Below the pieces are notes generated by a model. The model saw nothing but the letters and a program-made list of their open reading frames with translations. It was not told the origin of the DNA and ran no database searches. Shown piece after piece: positions 1-6,574 of a stretch of DNA of 10,709 nt. Source of the stretch: Desulfovibrio sp. OttesenSCG-928-G15 (GTDB lineage Bacteria; Desulfobacterota; Desulfovibrionia; Desulfovibrionales; Desulfovibrionaceae); NCBI GenBank assembly GCA_030266525.1, contig JAJDIC010000073.1, positions 1 to 10,709 on the forward strand, written 5' to 3'. The translations under genes and the position numbers were made by a program. Each line of letters opens with the position of its first letter. Position 1 is the first letter of the stretch.

Positions 1-2174
1 GCATCAAGGCTTGCGTCATTACCGGAACGGTCCATGCCTGCGCTTTGCAGACAATCTGCAAGGGCTTCGCAAATCAGCAGGGAAGAAAGCTCTTTGGACC
101 GTTCCGAAAGATGCATGGCAAGAATTGCCTGAACCTGCATGCGCTGCGCATCGTCAAGCGACTCATTCACCATGCATTCCAGGGCGAGATAGGGCATAAA
201 GCCCACCCAGAACGCCGGGCCGATAATATCATGCTGGGAATTGTCCCAGGGAATGACAAGTGACGCTACATGCGCCGCAAGGGCCTGCATTTGCGGCCTG
301 TTCGCCCGCTCAAGGCGTTTCAGGCAGGCGGCAAGCAGGGCTTCCGTGTCCGGGCGGGAAAATTCGCTTACAGCGCAGGATGTTTCCGGGCGGGCATCGC
401 CCTCGGCGCACTGTACAAACATTCTGGCCTCGGCCAAAAAGCGAAACGGCTGCCCCGCCGCTCTTTCGTCCCCAGGCGTTTCCATACGCCACAGATACCG
501 CGTTCCCCCCTTTTCCCGGCGGGCGCGAACAAGCATGCTGCCGCTGTGCGTTCCCTTTTCAGGCGAAGAACCCGGCGTAAGCGTAACGCTCACTTCCGGC
601 CATTCGTGGGTGGCGCTTTGGCCTTTCTGCGGCAGCCTGCCTTGCGCATACAGCAAAAGCCAGGCCCAAAGTCCCAGCTTTGCCGGACCAACGCGGCGCG
701 GAATAACCTCTGCCCGGAAAACATCTTCACCAGTGCCGCAGGAAAGCTGGTTTGAACAACCAAGCCCCAGAGCCGCGGCAAACGCATCCACCATGCCAGG
801 CCCGCCGGTTTCCTTGAGCAAATCAAGGGAGCGCAAGGCAAAGGCCATGGAATTTACCGGCTCTATGCGGGCAAGGTCGTCAAAAAACCAGGCGCAACTG
901 GCAAAGGATGCAAGCGAGTGCTCCTGCATGGACAAAAGCTTCCAGGCCGTATCCTGCGCGCCTTTTTCCGGCTTGAACCATGTGGCGGCAAAATCGTCGC
1001 TTTTCGCCGGATCGGCCAAAACGCCGCCATAGGCCGCAAGCGCACCCGAAACATCTGTGAAACATTCGTTGCCCAGCGTGAAAAAATGCTTGTTCACAGC
1101 ATTGCGGGCAAGGTCCAGCGCATCGCGCAGGGGCTTGCGCCACTTTTGGTTCCAGTCGCCGTGACCGCCGTCTTTGCAGCCGCAGTCGCTGCGCCAGCGC
1201 TCCACCCCGTGCACGCAACTCCACGAAGACGGTTCGTGCAGCACAACTTCATGAATCGGCGGAATGGCCTCAATGTACGAGCCGATGTTCGTCAGCAGGA
1301 TATCGTCGCGCTTGGCAATGCCCTGCTCCAGCACATACGCCAGGGCCATTTCGCCAAAGGTAAAGTGATGACCGTACGTTTCACCGTCTGTGGCAATGGC
1401 CAGTAGCGGAGCACCCGGCTCGTGCTCCCGAAGCCCCGCGGCTGCGCCGCTTATACGCTGCCAAAAGTTTTCCCCGTTGCGCAAAAGCCCTTCAAAGGCA
1501 ATGCTTTGCGACAAGGGGCCGTCATAAAAGACAGCGGCTATCGTCCTGCCCGACGGCAATGCGACCTTGTAGGCCATACTTTTGTTCAGGCTTGTCTCAT
1601 TCACCGGGCTGGTCACGCCGTTTGCCACAACAGCCTTGGCCTGCCTTGGCGCAAGAATGACAAAGCGTATTCCGTGCCGCGCCAGCACTTCCAGAGATGA
1701 CGTGTCCACCGCGCATTCAGAAAGCCACATGCCTTCCGGCTGCCTGCCGAAATAGTGCTGAAAATCTTCTATGGCCCAGCGAACTTCCAGCTCCTTGTCC
1801 TCTTCCGGGGCAAGGGGCATGATGATATGGTGGTACACTTGGGCTATGGCGTTGCCGTGCCCCCAGCGCTCCACGCTTTTCCTGTCGGCCTCGACCATTC
1901 TGGCCAAAACTTCCGGGTAAGCGTTGCGCATCCAGCGAAGCAGGGTAGGCCCGGCGTTAAAGCTGGTCCACTCATAGCAATTGATCAGGTTCTGGATATG
2001 CCCGTCGCTGTTCAGGCGGCGCGCCCAGGCAAGGGGAGAATAGCTTTCGCGCATGATGCGCTCATTCCAGTTGCGCATCGGCGCGGCGCTCGGCTCTGCG
2101 GGAATTACCCCGAACCAGGGGTTTTCACGCGGAGGCTGATAATAATGCCCGTGAATACAAAGCCATACCGACAT
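1..2174 (-). CDS. Glycoside hydrolase family 57 protein with DUF3536-type C-terminus (3' end off the window)
   Basis: An open minus-strand frame of 724 codons runs to the left edge with no stop, so the C-terminus is missing. The ATG at 2174 is preceded by a good Shine-Dalgarno (GGAAGGAG, about 5 nt upstream). GH57 landmarks are visible. The N-terminal motif HGHYYQPPRENPW is at residues 8-20. WLSECA places the expected catalytic nucleophile at Glu153. TDGETYGHH places the expected acid/base at Asp263. Family knowledge: GH57 enzymes are retaining alpha-glucan hydrolases or branching enzymes with a (beta/alpha)7 barrel. The HGHYYQPPRENPW start and the long alpha-helical region after about residue 330 fit the DUF3536 group, whose substrate is not well established. 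No signal peptide is seen, so it is probably cytoplasmic. A role in alpha-glucan (glycogen-like) metabolism is inference. The gene is transcribed divergently from the BI-1 gene and has no visible operon partner. Confidence 0.85.
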   Translation of the reverse strand, partial: MSVWLCIHGHYYQPPRENPWFGVIPAEPSAAPMRNWNERIMRESYSPLAWARRLNSDGHIQNLINCYEWTSFNAGPTLLRWMRNAYPEVLARMVEADRKSVERWGHGNAIAQVYHHIIMPLAPEEDKELEVRWAIEDFQHYFGRQPEGMWLSECAVDTSSLEVLARHGIRFVILAPRQAKAVVANGVTSPVNETSLNKSMAYKVALPSGRTIAAVFYDGPLSQSIAFEGLLRNGENFWQRISGAAAGLREHEPGAPLLAIATDGETYGHHFTFGEMALAYVLEQGIAKRDDILLTNIGSYIEAIPPIHEVVLHEPSSWSCVHGVERWRSDCGCKDGGHGDWNQKWRKPLRDALDLARNAVNKHFFTLGNECFTDVSGALAAYGGVLADPAKSDDFAATWFKPEKGAQDTAWKLLSMQEHSLASFASCAWFFDDLARIEPVNSMAFALRSLDLLKETGGPGMVDAFAAALGLGCSNQLSCGTGEDVFRAEVIPRRVGPAKLGLWAWLLLYAQGRLPQKGQSATHEWPEVSVTLTPGSSPEKGTHSGSMLVRARREKGGTRYLWRMETPGDERAAGQPFRFLAEARMFVQCAEGDARPETSCAVSEFSRPDTEALLAACLKRLERANRPQMQALAAHVASLVIPWDNSQHDIIGPAFWVGFMPYLALECMVNESLDDAQRMQVQAILAMHLSERSKELSSLLICEALADCLQSAGMDRSGNDASLD

Positions 2175-2530
2175 ATGCACTCCTTCCTGCGTATGCAATC
2201 CTGCGCCATTGAAAAAAACTTCCCGCAAAAAGCCCGGCAGGCAAAGCGCGAGGGACTGGACATCAGAGGGTGTAACAACGACAACGGGAAAAGCCCCTGC
2301 TCGACAAATAACGGGCAAAGGCCGGATGTATCAGGCCGGGTCGCCAAAGCGGGCAGGCCGTCCGGATTATTGAAAACACTATCACGCGTCATGGAAGTGG
2401 TAAACCAGAACATGCTGTTTCCAAAATCATTTTTGCCCGCTAACGGCACCACAGGCGGGCAAGACCTTTTGCTCGGGAAGCAACGAAAACAGCGCCTGCA
2501 TCATTGCCAAGCAAAGGCTTCGTTGTTATG
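2175..2530. other. Non-coding gap upstream of the GH57 gene
   Basis: This stretch separates the divergent GH57 and BI-1 genes. No convincing gene is seen on either strand; the open frames are short and lack family motifs. It should contain the minus-strand GH57 promoter. A weak candidate reads TTTACC-17-TAGTGT on the minus strand near 2375-2405, but the match is poor. An imperfect inverted repeat with arms TGCCCGC (2434-2440) and GCGGGCA (2455-2461) has no T-tract on the appropriate side of either strand and is not called a terminator. Confidence 0.5.
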
Positions 2531-2562
2531 TTTACAAGGTGGGTGCCATATCCGGTTATAAT
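2531..2562 (+). promoter_or_regulatory. Candidate sigma-70 promoter of the BI-1-like gene
   Basis: A perfect -10 hexamer TATAAT is at 2557-2562. The best upstream box is TTTACA at 2531-2536, but its 20-nt spacer is longer than usual, so the -35 assignment is weak. Transcription would start near 2568-2570, exactly at the foot of a perfect stem-loop, leaving a leader of about 145 nt before the gene at 2713. Confidence 0.45.
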
Positions 2563-2567
2563 CGGCA

Positions 2568-2697
2568 TGTGCGCTTTGCGCACAGAGTTCCCCCATACAC
2601 AGGTCGGCAACAGTACTGCCGGTTTCGCTTTGGAAAACCGGCAAAACGGGCTTTTGCCCAAAGCGGCGGAGCCGGTGCTTTAAAACCAGTCTGCCTC
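2568..2697 (+). promoter_or_regulatory. Structured 5' leader of the BI-1-like gene, with consecutive hairpins
   Basis: Four hairpins follow one another. I is TGTGCGC/GCGCACA (2568-2584, TTT loop). II is TGCCGGTTT/AAACCGGCA (2617-2643). III is GGGC/GCCC around TTTT (2648-2659). IV is AAAGC/GCTTT with an inner GGC/GCC (2660-2681). An alternative helix CGGCA(2605-2609)/TGCCG(2617-2621) uses the same bases as hairpin II, so the two are mutually exclusive. The Shine-Dalgarno AAGGAG at 2698-2703 lies just after hairpin IV. I do not recognise a known riboswitch class. A regulatory role is inference. Confidence 0.45.
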
Positions 2698-2712
2698 AAG
2701 GAGTTTTACAGA

Positions 2713-3426
2713 ATGGATATGAACAATACTGCAACCATGCCGCAGCAACTGAGCAGAGCGGAAGTAATGAACGCATTCATGCGTTCCATCTATAACTGGA
2801 TGTCGCTCGGCCTCGGCCTGACAGCGGTTATCGCCTTTGCCTTCACCTATACGGGCCTGAGCGCTTTTATCTACAGCCCCACAGGGCAGACCATCGGTCT
2901 GGCCTGTATTGTGGCCGAGCTGATTCTTGTCTTCACACTCAGCGCTCGCGTGCAAAAGATGAAAGCCGACACAGCCACCGGCATGTTTATGCTGTACAGC
3001 GCCCTGAACGGCTTTACCCTGTCCTTTGTCCTGATCAGCTATAACGTGGGCTCTGTAGTCCAGGCCTTTATCGCCACCGCGGGCATGTTCGGCGCGATGA
3101 GCCTTTATGGCCTGTATACCAAGAAAGACCTGACCTCCTGGGGAAGCCTTTTGTTCATGGGGCTTATCGGCCTGATTATCGCCATGGTGGTCAACATTTT
3201 CCTGGAGTCCAGCATGATGAACATGCTGATCAGCCTGGTGGGTATTGTGATTTTCCTCGGCCTTACCGCCTATGACACCCAGCTTTTCCGCGAAATGGGC
3301 AGCAACATGCCCGCCGATGAAGCGGTTATCCGCAAGGGCGCGGTAATGGGTGCCCTGTCGCTGTATCTGAACTTTATCAATATTTTCCTTATGATACTCA
3401 GGTTTATGGGAGCCAGCCGCGACTAG
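2713..3426 (+). CDS. Bax inhibitor-1/YccA (TMBIM) family inner-membrane protein
   Basis: This 237-residue, very hydrophobic protein has about seven membrane segments (roughly residues 30-50, 58-78, 88-110, 115-135, 143-163, 168-190 and 207-232), the usual size and topology of the family. The diagnostic motif GLTAYDTQ is at 183-190, and the last helix reads ALSLYLNFINIFLMILR (214-230). The start at 2713 is chosen because AAGGAG lies 9 nt upstream and the N-terminus then matches family length; the frame is open further upstream but only through leader sequence. Family knowledge: bacterial members such as YetJ are pH-sensitive calcium-leak channels, and E. coli YccA modulates FtsH proteolysis. 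The aspartyl pair of the YetJ pH sensor appears here as Asp188 and Asn220, so the second Asp is replaced. The TAG stop lies at the edge of a long inverted repeat shared with another locus in the window. Confidence 0.9.
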   Translation: MDMNNTATMPQQLSRAEVMNAFMRSIYNWMSLGLGLTAVIAFAFTYTGLSAFIYSPTGQTIGLACIVAELILVFTLSARVQKMKADTATGMFMLYSALNGFTLSFVLISYNVGSVVQAFIATAGMFGAMSLYGLYTKKDLTSWGSLLFMGLIGLIIAMVVNIFLESSMMNMLISLVGIVIFLGLTAYDTQLFREMGSNMPADEAVIRKGAVMGALSLYLNFINIFLMILRFMGASRD

Positions 3427-3618
3427 GGAAAGGCCGATTTTTTCCGTCTGGACTGCGTTGCTGAGTCATATTTGAAGGGGGGCAGGACTTAAGAGTCCAG
3501 CCCCCCTTCAAATATGACTCGCGCCTTGCCAGACGAAAAAACTCGGCCTTTCCCTGGGTTTTGCTGTTGGGGTGGAAGAGAGAATATAAGAGAAAAAGGG
3601 TTGCTTCGCTCCCTTTTT
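3424..3618 (-). repeat. Composite inverted-repeat element, copy 1 (terminator-like hairpin plus long bulged hairpin)
   Basis: Read on the minus strand, a hairpin AAAAAGGG...CCCTTTTT (3618-3593) with a CTCTTAT box is followed by a ~130-nt palindrome (3425-3555). In plus coordinates the palindrome pairs are: outer stem 3425-3437 with 3543-3555 (13 bp, perfect); T6 3438-3443 with A6 3536-3541; CGTCTGG 3445-3451 with CCAGACG 3529-3535. Single C bulges sit at 3444 and 3542. An asymmetric internal loop has 11 nt (3452-3462) and 8 nt (3521-3528). The inner stem is 3463-3483 with 3500-3520 (21 bp, perfect). An A-A mismatch is followed by GGACT/AGTCC with a TAAG loop (3490-3493). It lies between the convergent BI-1 and PrdA-like genes, and the BI-1 TAG stop is its outer edge. 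A second copy with compensatory changes is at 10058-10244. Confidence 0.9.
3593..3618 (-). terminator. Probable rho-independent terminator of the PrdA-like gene
   Basis: On the minus strand the stem AAAAAGGG/CCCTTTTT encloses the loop AGCGAAGCAA (with a possible inner GC-GAA-GC) and ends in TTTTTCTCTT. This is 97 nt beyond the stop of the gene at 3715. The A/T-run symmetry means it could also work for plus-strand transcripts leaving the BI-1 gene. Only three GC pairs make it modest in strength. A weaker G-rich hairpin (about 3636-3656) precedes it. Confidence 0.55.
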
Positions 3619-3714
3619 GGGAGAAGATGAAGAACGGGGGGAAGGCTTTACTCCCCTTTCTGAAACCACCTGCTGCGGTGTTTGCGGTCGGGCTGTTTTG
3701 GGGCTTGCGCTTTG

Positions 3715-5028
3715 TCAGCTCAGGTTGCGGATAATTCCGTCCTGGTATTCGTTGGGGCTTATCAGGATGGGCAGATTGTGGGTCAGGTCCATGATGGAGC
3801 GGCTGCCTATGAAGCCGCCGGGTTCCTGGGGAAACAGGGCGGCGTCACCCATGGCCCCGTCGCCGGAGAGCATCTTTACCAGGGCTATGCGCAAGAGGCC
3901 GGGCTTTGTGGACTCTATGAACTTCTGCCGGCTCATGGCCTGATAGCGGTTGAGGGGGCGCAGGAGTTCGCGGATTTCCTCCAGTATGATATCCCCGGCC
4001 AGGTGGGCGGCCATTACGCCTTCCCTGGTGCAGCCTTCGCCGCTTTTGAGCAATACGTCCACATGGATAATGTACTCGTCAGGGGCCGGGGTGCCGCTAC
4101 GTCCGTATTGCACAACATCGCCAAGACGACCCTTTGCGCAGCCGAAATTGATTGGCTGATAGCCGTCTTCATCAACCGCGCACAGCATCATCTGCACGCC
4201 GGACAGCCGGTTGGTCACGCCCTCGCCTACAAGCCCCTCCGCCTTGGCTGCCAGGGGCACGAAATCGAGTATGGAATTCACCTGCACATCATGACCGGAA
4301 GCTCCGCAGTCGGCAGCGGGCGGCAATATGCTGATGGTCACCCGCCTGATCAACCCCTGCAAGAGCGGCCCCGGCTCCCAACCGGAACCCGGCCAGGCAA
4401 ATACCCTGCGCTCCAGAGCGGCCAGGTCAAGATGCAGGACTCCGGCTTCCAGAGCGGTCTGCTCTGCCCTTCTTACTTCCTGCACGGCATGGGTGCGCAC
4501 TTCCAGCCTGCGCATCTGCCGGACCAGTCCCGTGCCGGGATCAAACGCCACCCTTCTTTCCGGCTGCCGCTTGCGCAGGCGGCTTTTTAATATGGTCAGA
4601 GCCTTGAGCGCATCCTGCTCCACTACGGTGTTGTCGCCAACAGCCAGGCTTTCCGCGCCGTGGCTGGTTTTGTTCAGGTCAAGATGGGCCAGCATGTGCG
4701 GGGTATCCACCACAAAGCTGCCAATGCTGCCCAAAAAGCTCAGGGCTACGCATGGAATGCCCAGTTGTCCGGCAAAACCGGCCACTCCGGCAAAATCAAT
4801 ATGCGGGTTGCCCCATGCCCCCAAGCTGATCAGGTAGCCGTCCGGACGCATGGCGTCCAGCATACAGGCCGTTCGCTTCGCAACCAGCATTTTTTCCACG
4901 TATACATCTGACGTGGCGTTTATAATCACGCCGGTAAAATCCACGTCCGGGTCTTGCCGCAAACGGGCTGCCAGCGGATCGCGGCAATGATGCAACGTGG
5001 TTTCCTTGGTTGACGGGCTTGTCCCCAT
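3715..5028 (-). CDS. D-proline/glycine reductase family protein: PrdE-PrdD-like fusion or permuted PrdA
   Basis: This 437-residue protein shows two segments of the PrdA/GrdE family. Residues 1-150 (GTSPSTKET at 2-10, then DFTGVIINATSDVYV and AWGNPHIDFAG) resemble the C-terminal, pyruvoyl-bearing part of PrdA. Residues 172-437 (RRLEVRTHAVQEVRRAE, NSILDFVPLAAKAEG at 251-265, GEGVTNRLSGV at 268-278, SPNEYQDG at 424-431) resemble its N-terminal part, or stand-alone PrdD. The start at 5028 has GGGGAG 5 nt upstream. The protein therefore begins and ends where PrdA is normally self-cleaved, but with the halves in reverse order and no cysteine at the junction; Cys15, 55, 93, 241, 283, 297 and 333 lie elsewhere. 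Family knowledge: PrdA with the selenoprotein PrdB reduces D-proline to 5-aminovalerate. No selenoprotein partner is in the window, so catalysis is unproven; an accessory role like PrdD/PrdE is possible. Assignment rests on remembered family sequences. Confidence 0.72.
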   Translation of the reverse strand: MGTSPSTKETTLHHCRDPLAARLRQDPDVDFTGVIINATSDVYVEKMLVAKRTACMLDAMRPDGYLISLGAWGNPHIDFAGVAGFAGQLGIPCVALSFLGSIGSFVVDTPHMLAHLDLNKTSHGAESLAVGDNTVVEQDALKALTILKSRLRKRQPERRVAFDPGTGLVRQMRRLEVRTHAVQEVRRAEQTALEAGVLHLDLAALERRVFAWPGSGWEPGPLLQGLIRRVTISILPPAADCGASGHDVQVNSILDFVPLAAKAEGLVGEGVTNRLSGVQMMLCAVDEDGYQPINFGCAKGRLGDVVQYGRSGTPAPDEYIIHVDVLLKSGEGCTREGVMAAHLAGDIILEEIRELLRPLNRYQAMSRQKFIESTKPGLLRIALVKMLSGDGAMGDAALFPQEPGGFIGSRSIMDLTHNLPILISPNEYQDGIIRNLS

Positions 5029-5039
5029 AACGGCTCCCC

Positions 5040-5226
5040 GGTCTGACGAAAAAGGTACTGGTATGATGCACCACTTAAAACTGCGCTTCGCTCCGTTTCA
5101 AGTGGCAGGATCACAAGTCAAAAACGTGGTTTTTGCGTTGCTCCCGCCGCCTTTTGGCGGCGCGGCGGACTACCGCTCGCCGACTCGTGTGCTACCGATG
5201 ATTTTTAAGGACGCAACACTAGTCCG
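5040..5226 (-). promoter_or_regulatory. Long structured leader of the PrdA-like gene
   Basis: About 190 nt lie between the predicted transcription start (about 5226) and the Shine-Dalgarno. Three pairings are visible. A long-range stem joins 5209-5219 with 5135-5145 (about 10 pairs, with wobbles and one mismatch). A perfect 7-bp hairpin CGCCGCC/GGCGGCG spans 5145-5162 with a four-base loop; it overlaps the long-range stem by one base. A hairpin at 5071-5105 has CCACTT/AAGTGG, one mismatch, AAAC/GTTT and an inner GCG/CGC. None is followed by a T-tract, so they are not obvious terminators. No convincing gene is seen. Parts of 5134-5142 and 5207-5227 resemble the arms of the composite repeat found elsewhere in the window. 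Confidence 0.4.
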
Positions 5227-5232
5227 GCTTGC

Positions 5233-5261
5233 AGTATACCGCCCCCCTGTCTGCTGCGCAA
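5233..5261 (-). promoter_or_regulatory. Sigma-70 promoter of the PrdA-like gene
   Basis: On the minus strand TTGCGC (5261-5256) and TATACT (5238-5233) are separated by exactly 17 nt. This gives a start near 5226 and a leader of about 198 nt. It is the best-spaced promoter match in the window. Confidence 0.55.
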
Positions 5262-5291
5262 TCATTCCCTTTTCCTGATCTGTTTTTCCTG

Positions 5292-5320
5292 CTATCATTT
5301 TCGGGTAAACAATCTATACT
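5292..5320 (+). promoter_or_regulatory. Candidate promoter of the lpxK-rnr-glycosyltransferase operon
   Basis: TATACT at 5315-5320 is preceded at 17 nt by CTATCA (5292-5297), a weak -35. Transcription would begin near 5326, about 30 nt before the lpxK ATG. The region between has no Shine-Dalgarno-like purine run. Confidence 0.42.
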
Positions 5321-5356
5321 CCCCTTGTATTTTCACTTTTTGCATACACCAAAACC

Positions 5357-6574
5357 ATGCCGCACCAAAACCATTCCCTCCCTGCGCTTTTACGGCCCAT
5401 TGGCGCGCCTTACGCTCTGCTGATGCGCGCGCGCCGCTGCCTGTACAAAAGCGGTCGCCTTGCCGCCTATACCCTGAACTGCCCCACGGTGTCCGTGGGC
5501 AATATTGCCCTTGGAGGCACAGGTAAAACGCCCCTTGCCTCCTACCTGCTGACCCGTGCGCAAAGCCAGGGCGTTCGCGCTGTCGTGCTGACCCGTGGCT
5601 ACAAGGGAAAACCCGGCAGTACGCCGTTGCTGGTCAACGCAAACACCCCTGTCGCCGCCTGTGGCGACGAAGCCCTTATGCTGGCCCGCCTGCACCCTGA
5701 GGCGTCGGTTTTCGTTTTTCCCCAAAGGTCCGAATCGGCCCGCCTTGCGGAACAAGGCCTGCACCCCGGCCTGTGTATTCTTGATGACGGCATGCAGCAT
5801 CTTGCTGTAAACCGAGATATCAATATTGTTTTGCTGCGCCCGGACGATCTGGGGGCTGACTGGGGCCGGGTGCTGCCTTCCGGCCCGTGGCGTGAAGGCG
5901 TATCCGCCCTGAACGACGCTTCGGCCTTTGCAGTCAAGGTGAGCGGCGACAGCCTGTTTACAGCCGAGGATGCCGCCAGACACAGGCTGGCCCGATACGG
6001 CAAGCCGGTCTTTTTTTTCCGTATCAAGCCCCTGGGTCTGCGCCCCCTTTTCCCGCCCGAACCGACGGAAAAGGAAGCAGATCAAGACGCGGTATCCGGC
6101 GCAAACCCCGGCATACAGGCAGACAGGGCCACAAACGCACAACACGACAACTTCCGTCTGCCCCCCCTGCTTGCACCCGAGCGCTACTTTGACTCGCCTT
6201 ATATTCTGGTCAGCGGCGTGGGCAACCCGGCCGGGGTCGCCCGCACGGCGCGGCAAATTATTGGGCGCGAACCCGTACAGCACTTTGATTTTGCCGACCA
6301 TCACGCCTATACGGCCAAAGATTTGCAGGCAGTCTGCAAACTTTCCGCTGCGCCCCTTCCCCTTGTCTGCACCCCGAAAGACGCGGTAAAACTGGCCGCC
6401 TTTCGCGAGGTTCTTGGCGCGACGCCGGTGCGGGTTCTGGAAACCACCCCGGAGTTTACGTCCCGCCTTTTCACAGAGAGCGATTTTGACGCCTGGTGGG
6501 ACGCCGCCTACACGCAGACCCTGGCAGGCAAAACAGCCCGGCAGGCATCTACCGCGCCGGAGCATACCAACTGA
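5357..6574 (+). CDS. lpxK: Tetraacyldisaccharide 4'-kinase LpxK
   Basis: LpxK transfers the ATP gamma-phosphate to the 4' position of the lipid A disaccharide precursor at the inner membrane, giving lipid IVA. Seen here: an N-terminal hydrophobic/basic segment (LLRPIGAPYALLMRARR, 11-27), the Walker A motif VGNIALGGTGKTP (47-59), the family motif DDGMQH (143-148) and DHHAYTAKDL (314-323) near the C-terminus. At 405 residues it is longer than the usual ~320-350. Much of the excess is a polar segment at about 235-270, just before ERYFDSPYILVSGVGNP, which looks like a surface loop. The ATG at 5357 fits the family's start, but I see no Shine-Dalgarno before it. The stop TGA overlaps the rnr ATG (TGATG), indicating translational coupling. 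Confidence 0.93.
   Translation: MPHQNHSLPALLRPIGAPYALLMRARRCLYKSGRLAAYTLNCPTVSVGNIALGGTGKTPLASYLLTRAQSQGVRAVVLTRGYKGKPGSTPLLVNANTPVAACGDEALMLARLHPEASVFVFPQRSESARLAEQGLHPGLCILDDGMQHLAVNRDINIVLLRPDDLGADWGRVLPSGPWREGVSALNDASAFAVKVSGDSLFTAEDAARHRLARYGKPVFFFRIKPLGLRPLFPPEPTEKEADQDAVSGANPGIQADRATNAQHDNFRLPPLLAPERYFDSPYILVSGVGNPAGVARTARQIIGREPVQHFDFADHHAYTAKDLQAVCKLSAAPLPLVCTPKDAVKLAAFREVLGATPVRVLETTPEFTSRLFTESDFDAWWDAAYTQTLAGKTARQASTAPEHTN

Noticed and set aside
241..1032. Long plus-strand open frames opposite the GH57 gene
   Set aside because: They are mirror frames in GC-rich coding DNA; only the minus frame carries conserved GH57 motifs.
2105..2452. Minus-strand 115-residue open frame upstream of the GH57 gene
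   Set aside because: It overlaps the start of the GH57 gene in another frame and shows no family motif or ribosome site.
2434..2461. Inverted repeat TGCCCGC/GCGGGCA as a terminator
   Set aside because: The loop is 14 nt, no T-run follows on either strand, and no gene ends here.
2523..2537. TTGTTATGTTTACAA as a Rex-type operator
   Set aside because: Only the ends are palindromic (TTGT/ACAA); the inner bases do not match the Rex consensus half-sites.
2539..2712. N-terminal extension of the BI-1 reading frame by 58 residues
   Set aside because: It begins upstream of the -10 box and crosses the leader hairpins; the start at 2713 has a good Shine-Dalgarno and matches family length.
3425..3555. 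Insertion sequence or CRISPR-like reading of the long palindrome
   Set aside because: There is no transposase, no target duplication is visible around either copy, and there is no repeat-spacer periodicity; a structured element fits better.
5170..5298. Minus-strand 42-residue open frame in the divergent intergenic region
   Set aside because: It spans the predicted promoter of the PrdA-like gene, has no Shine-Dalgarno and resembles nothing I know.
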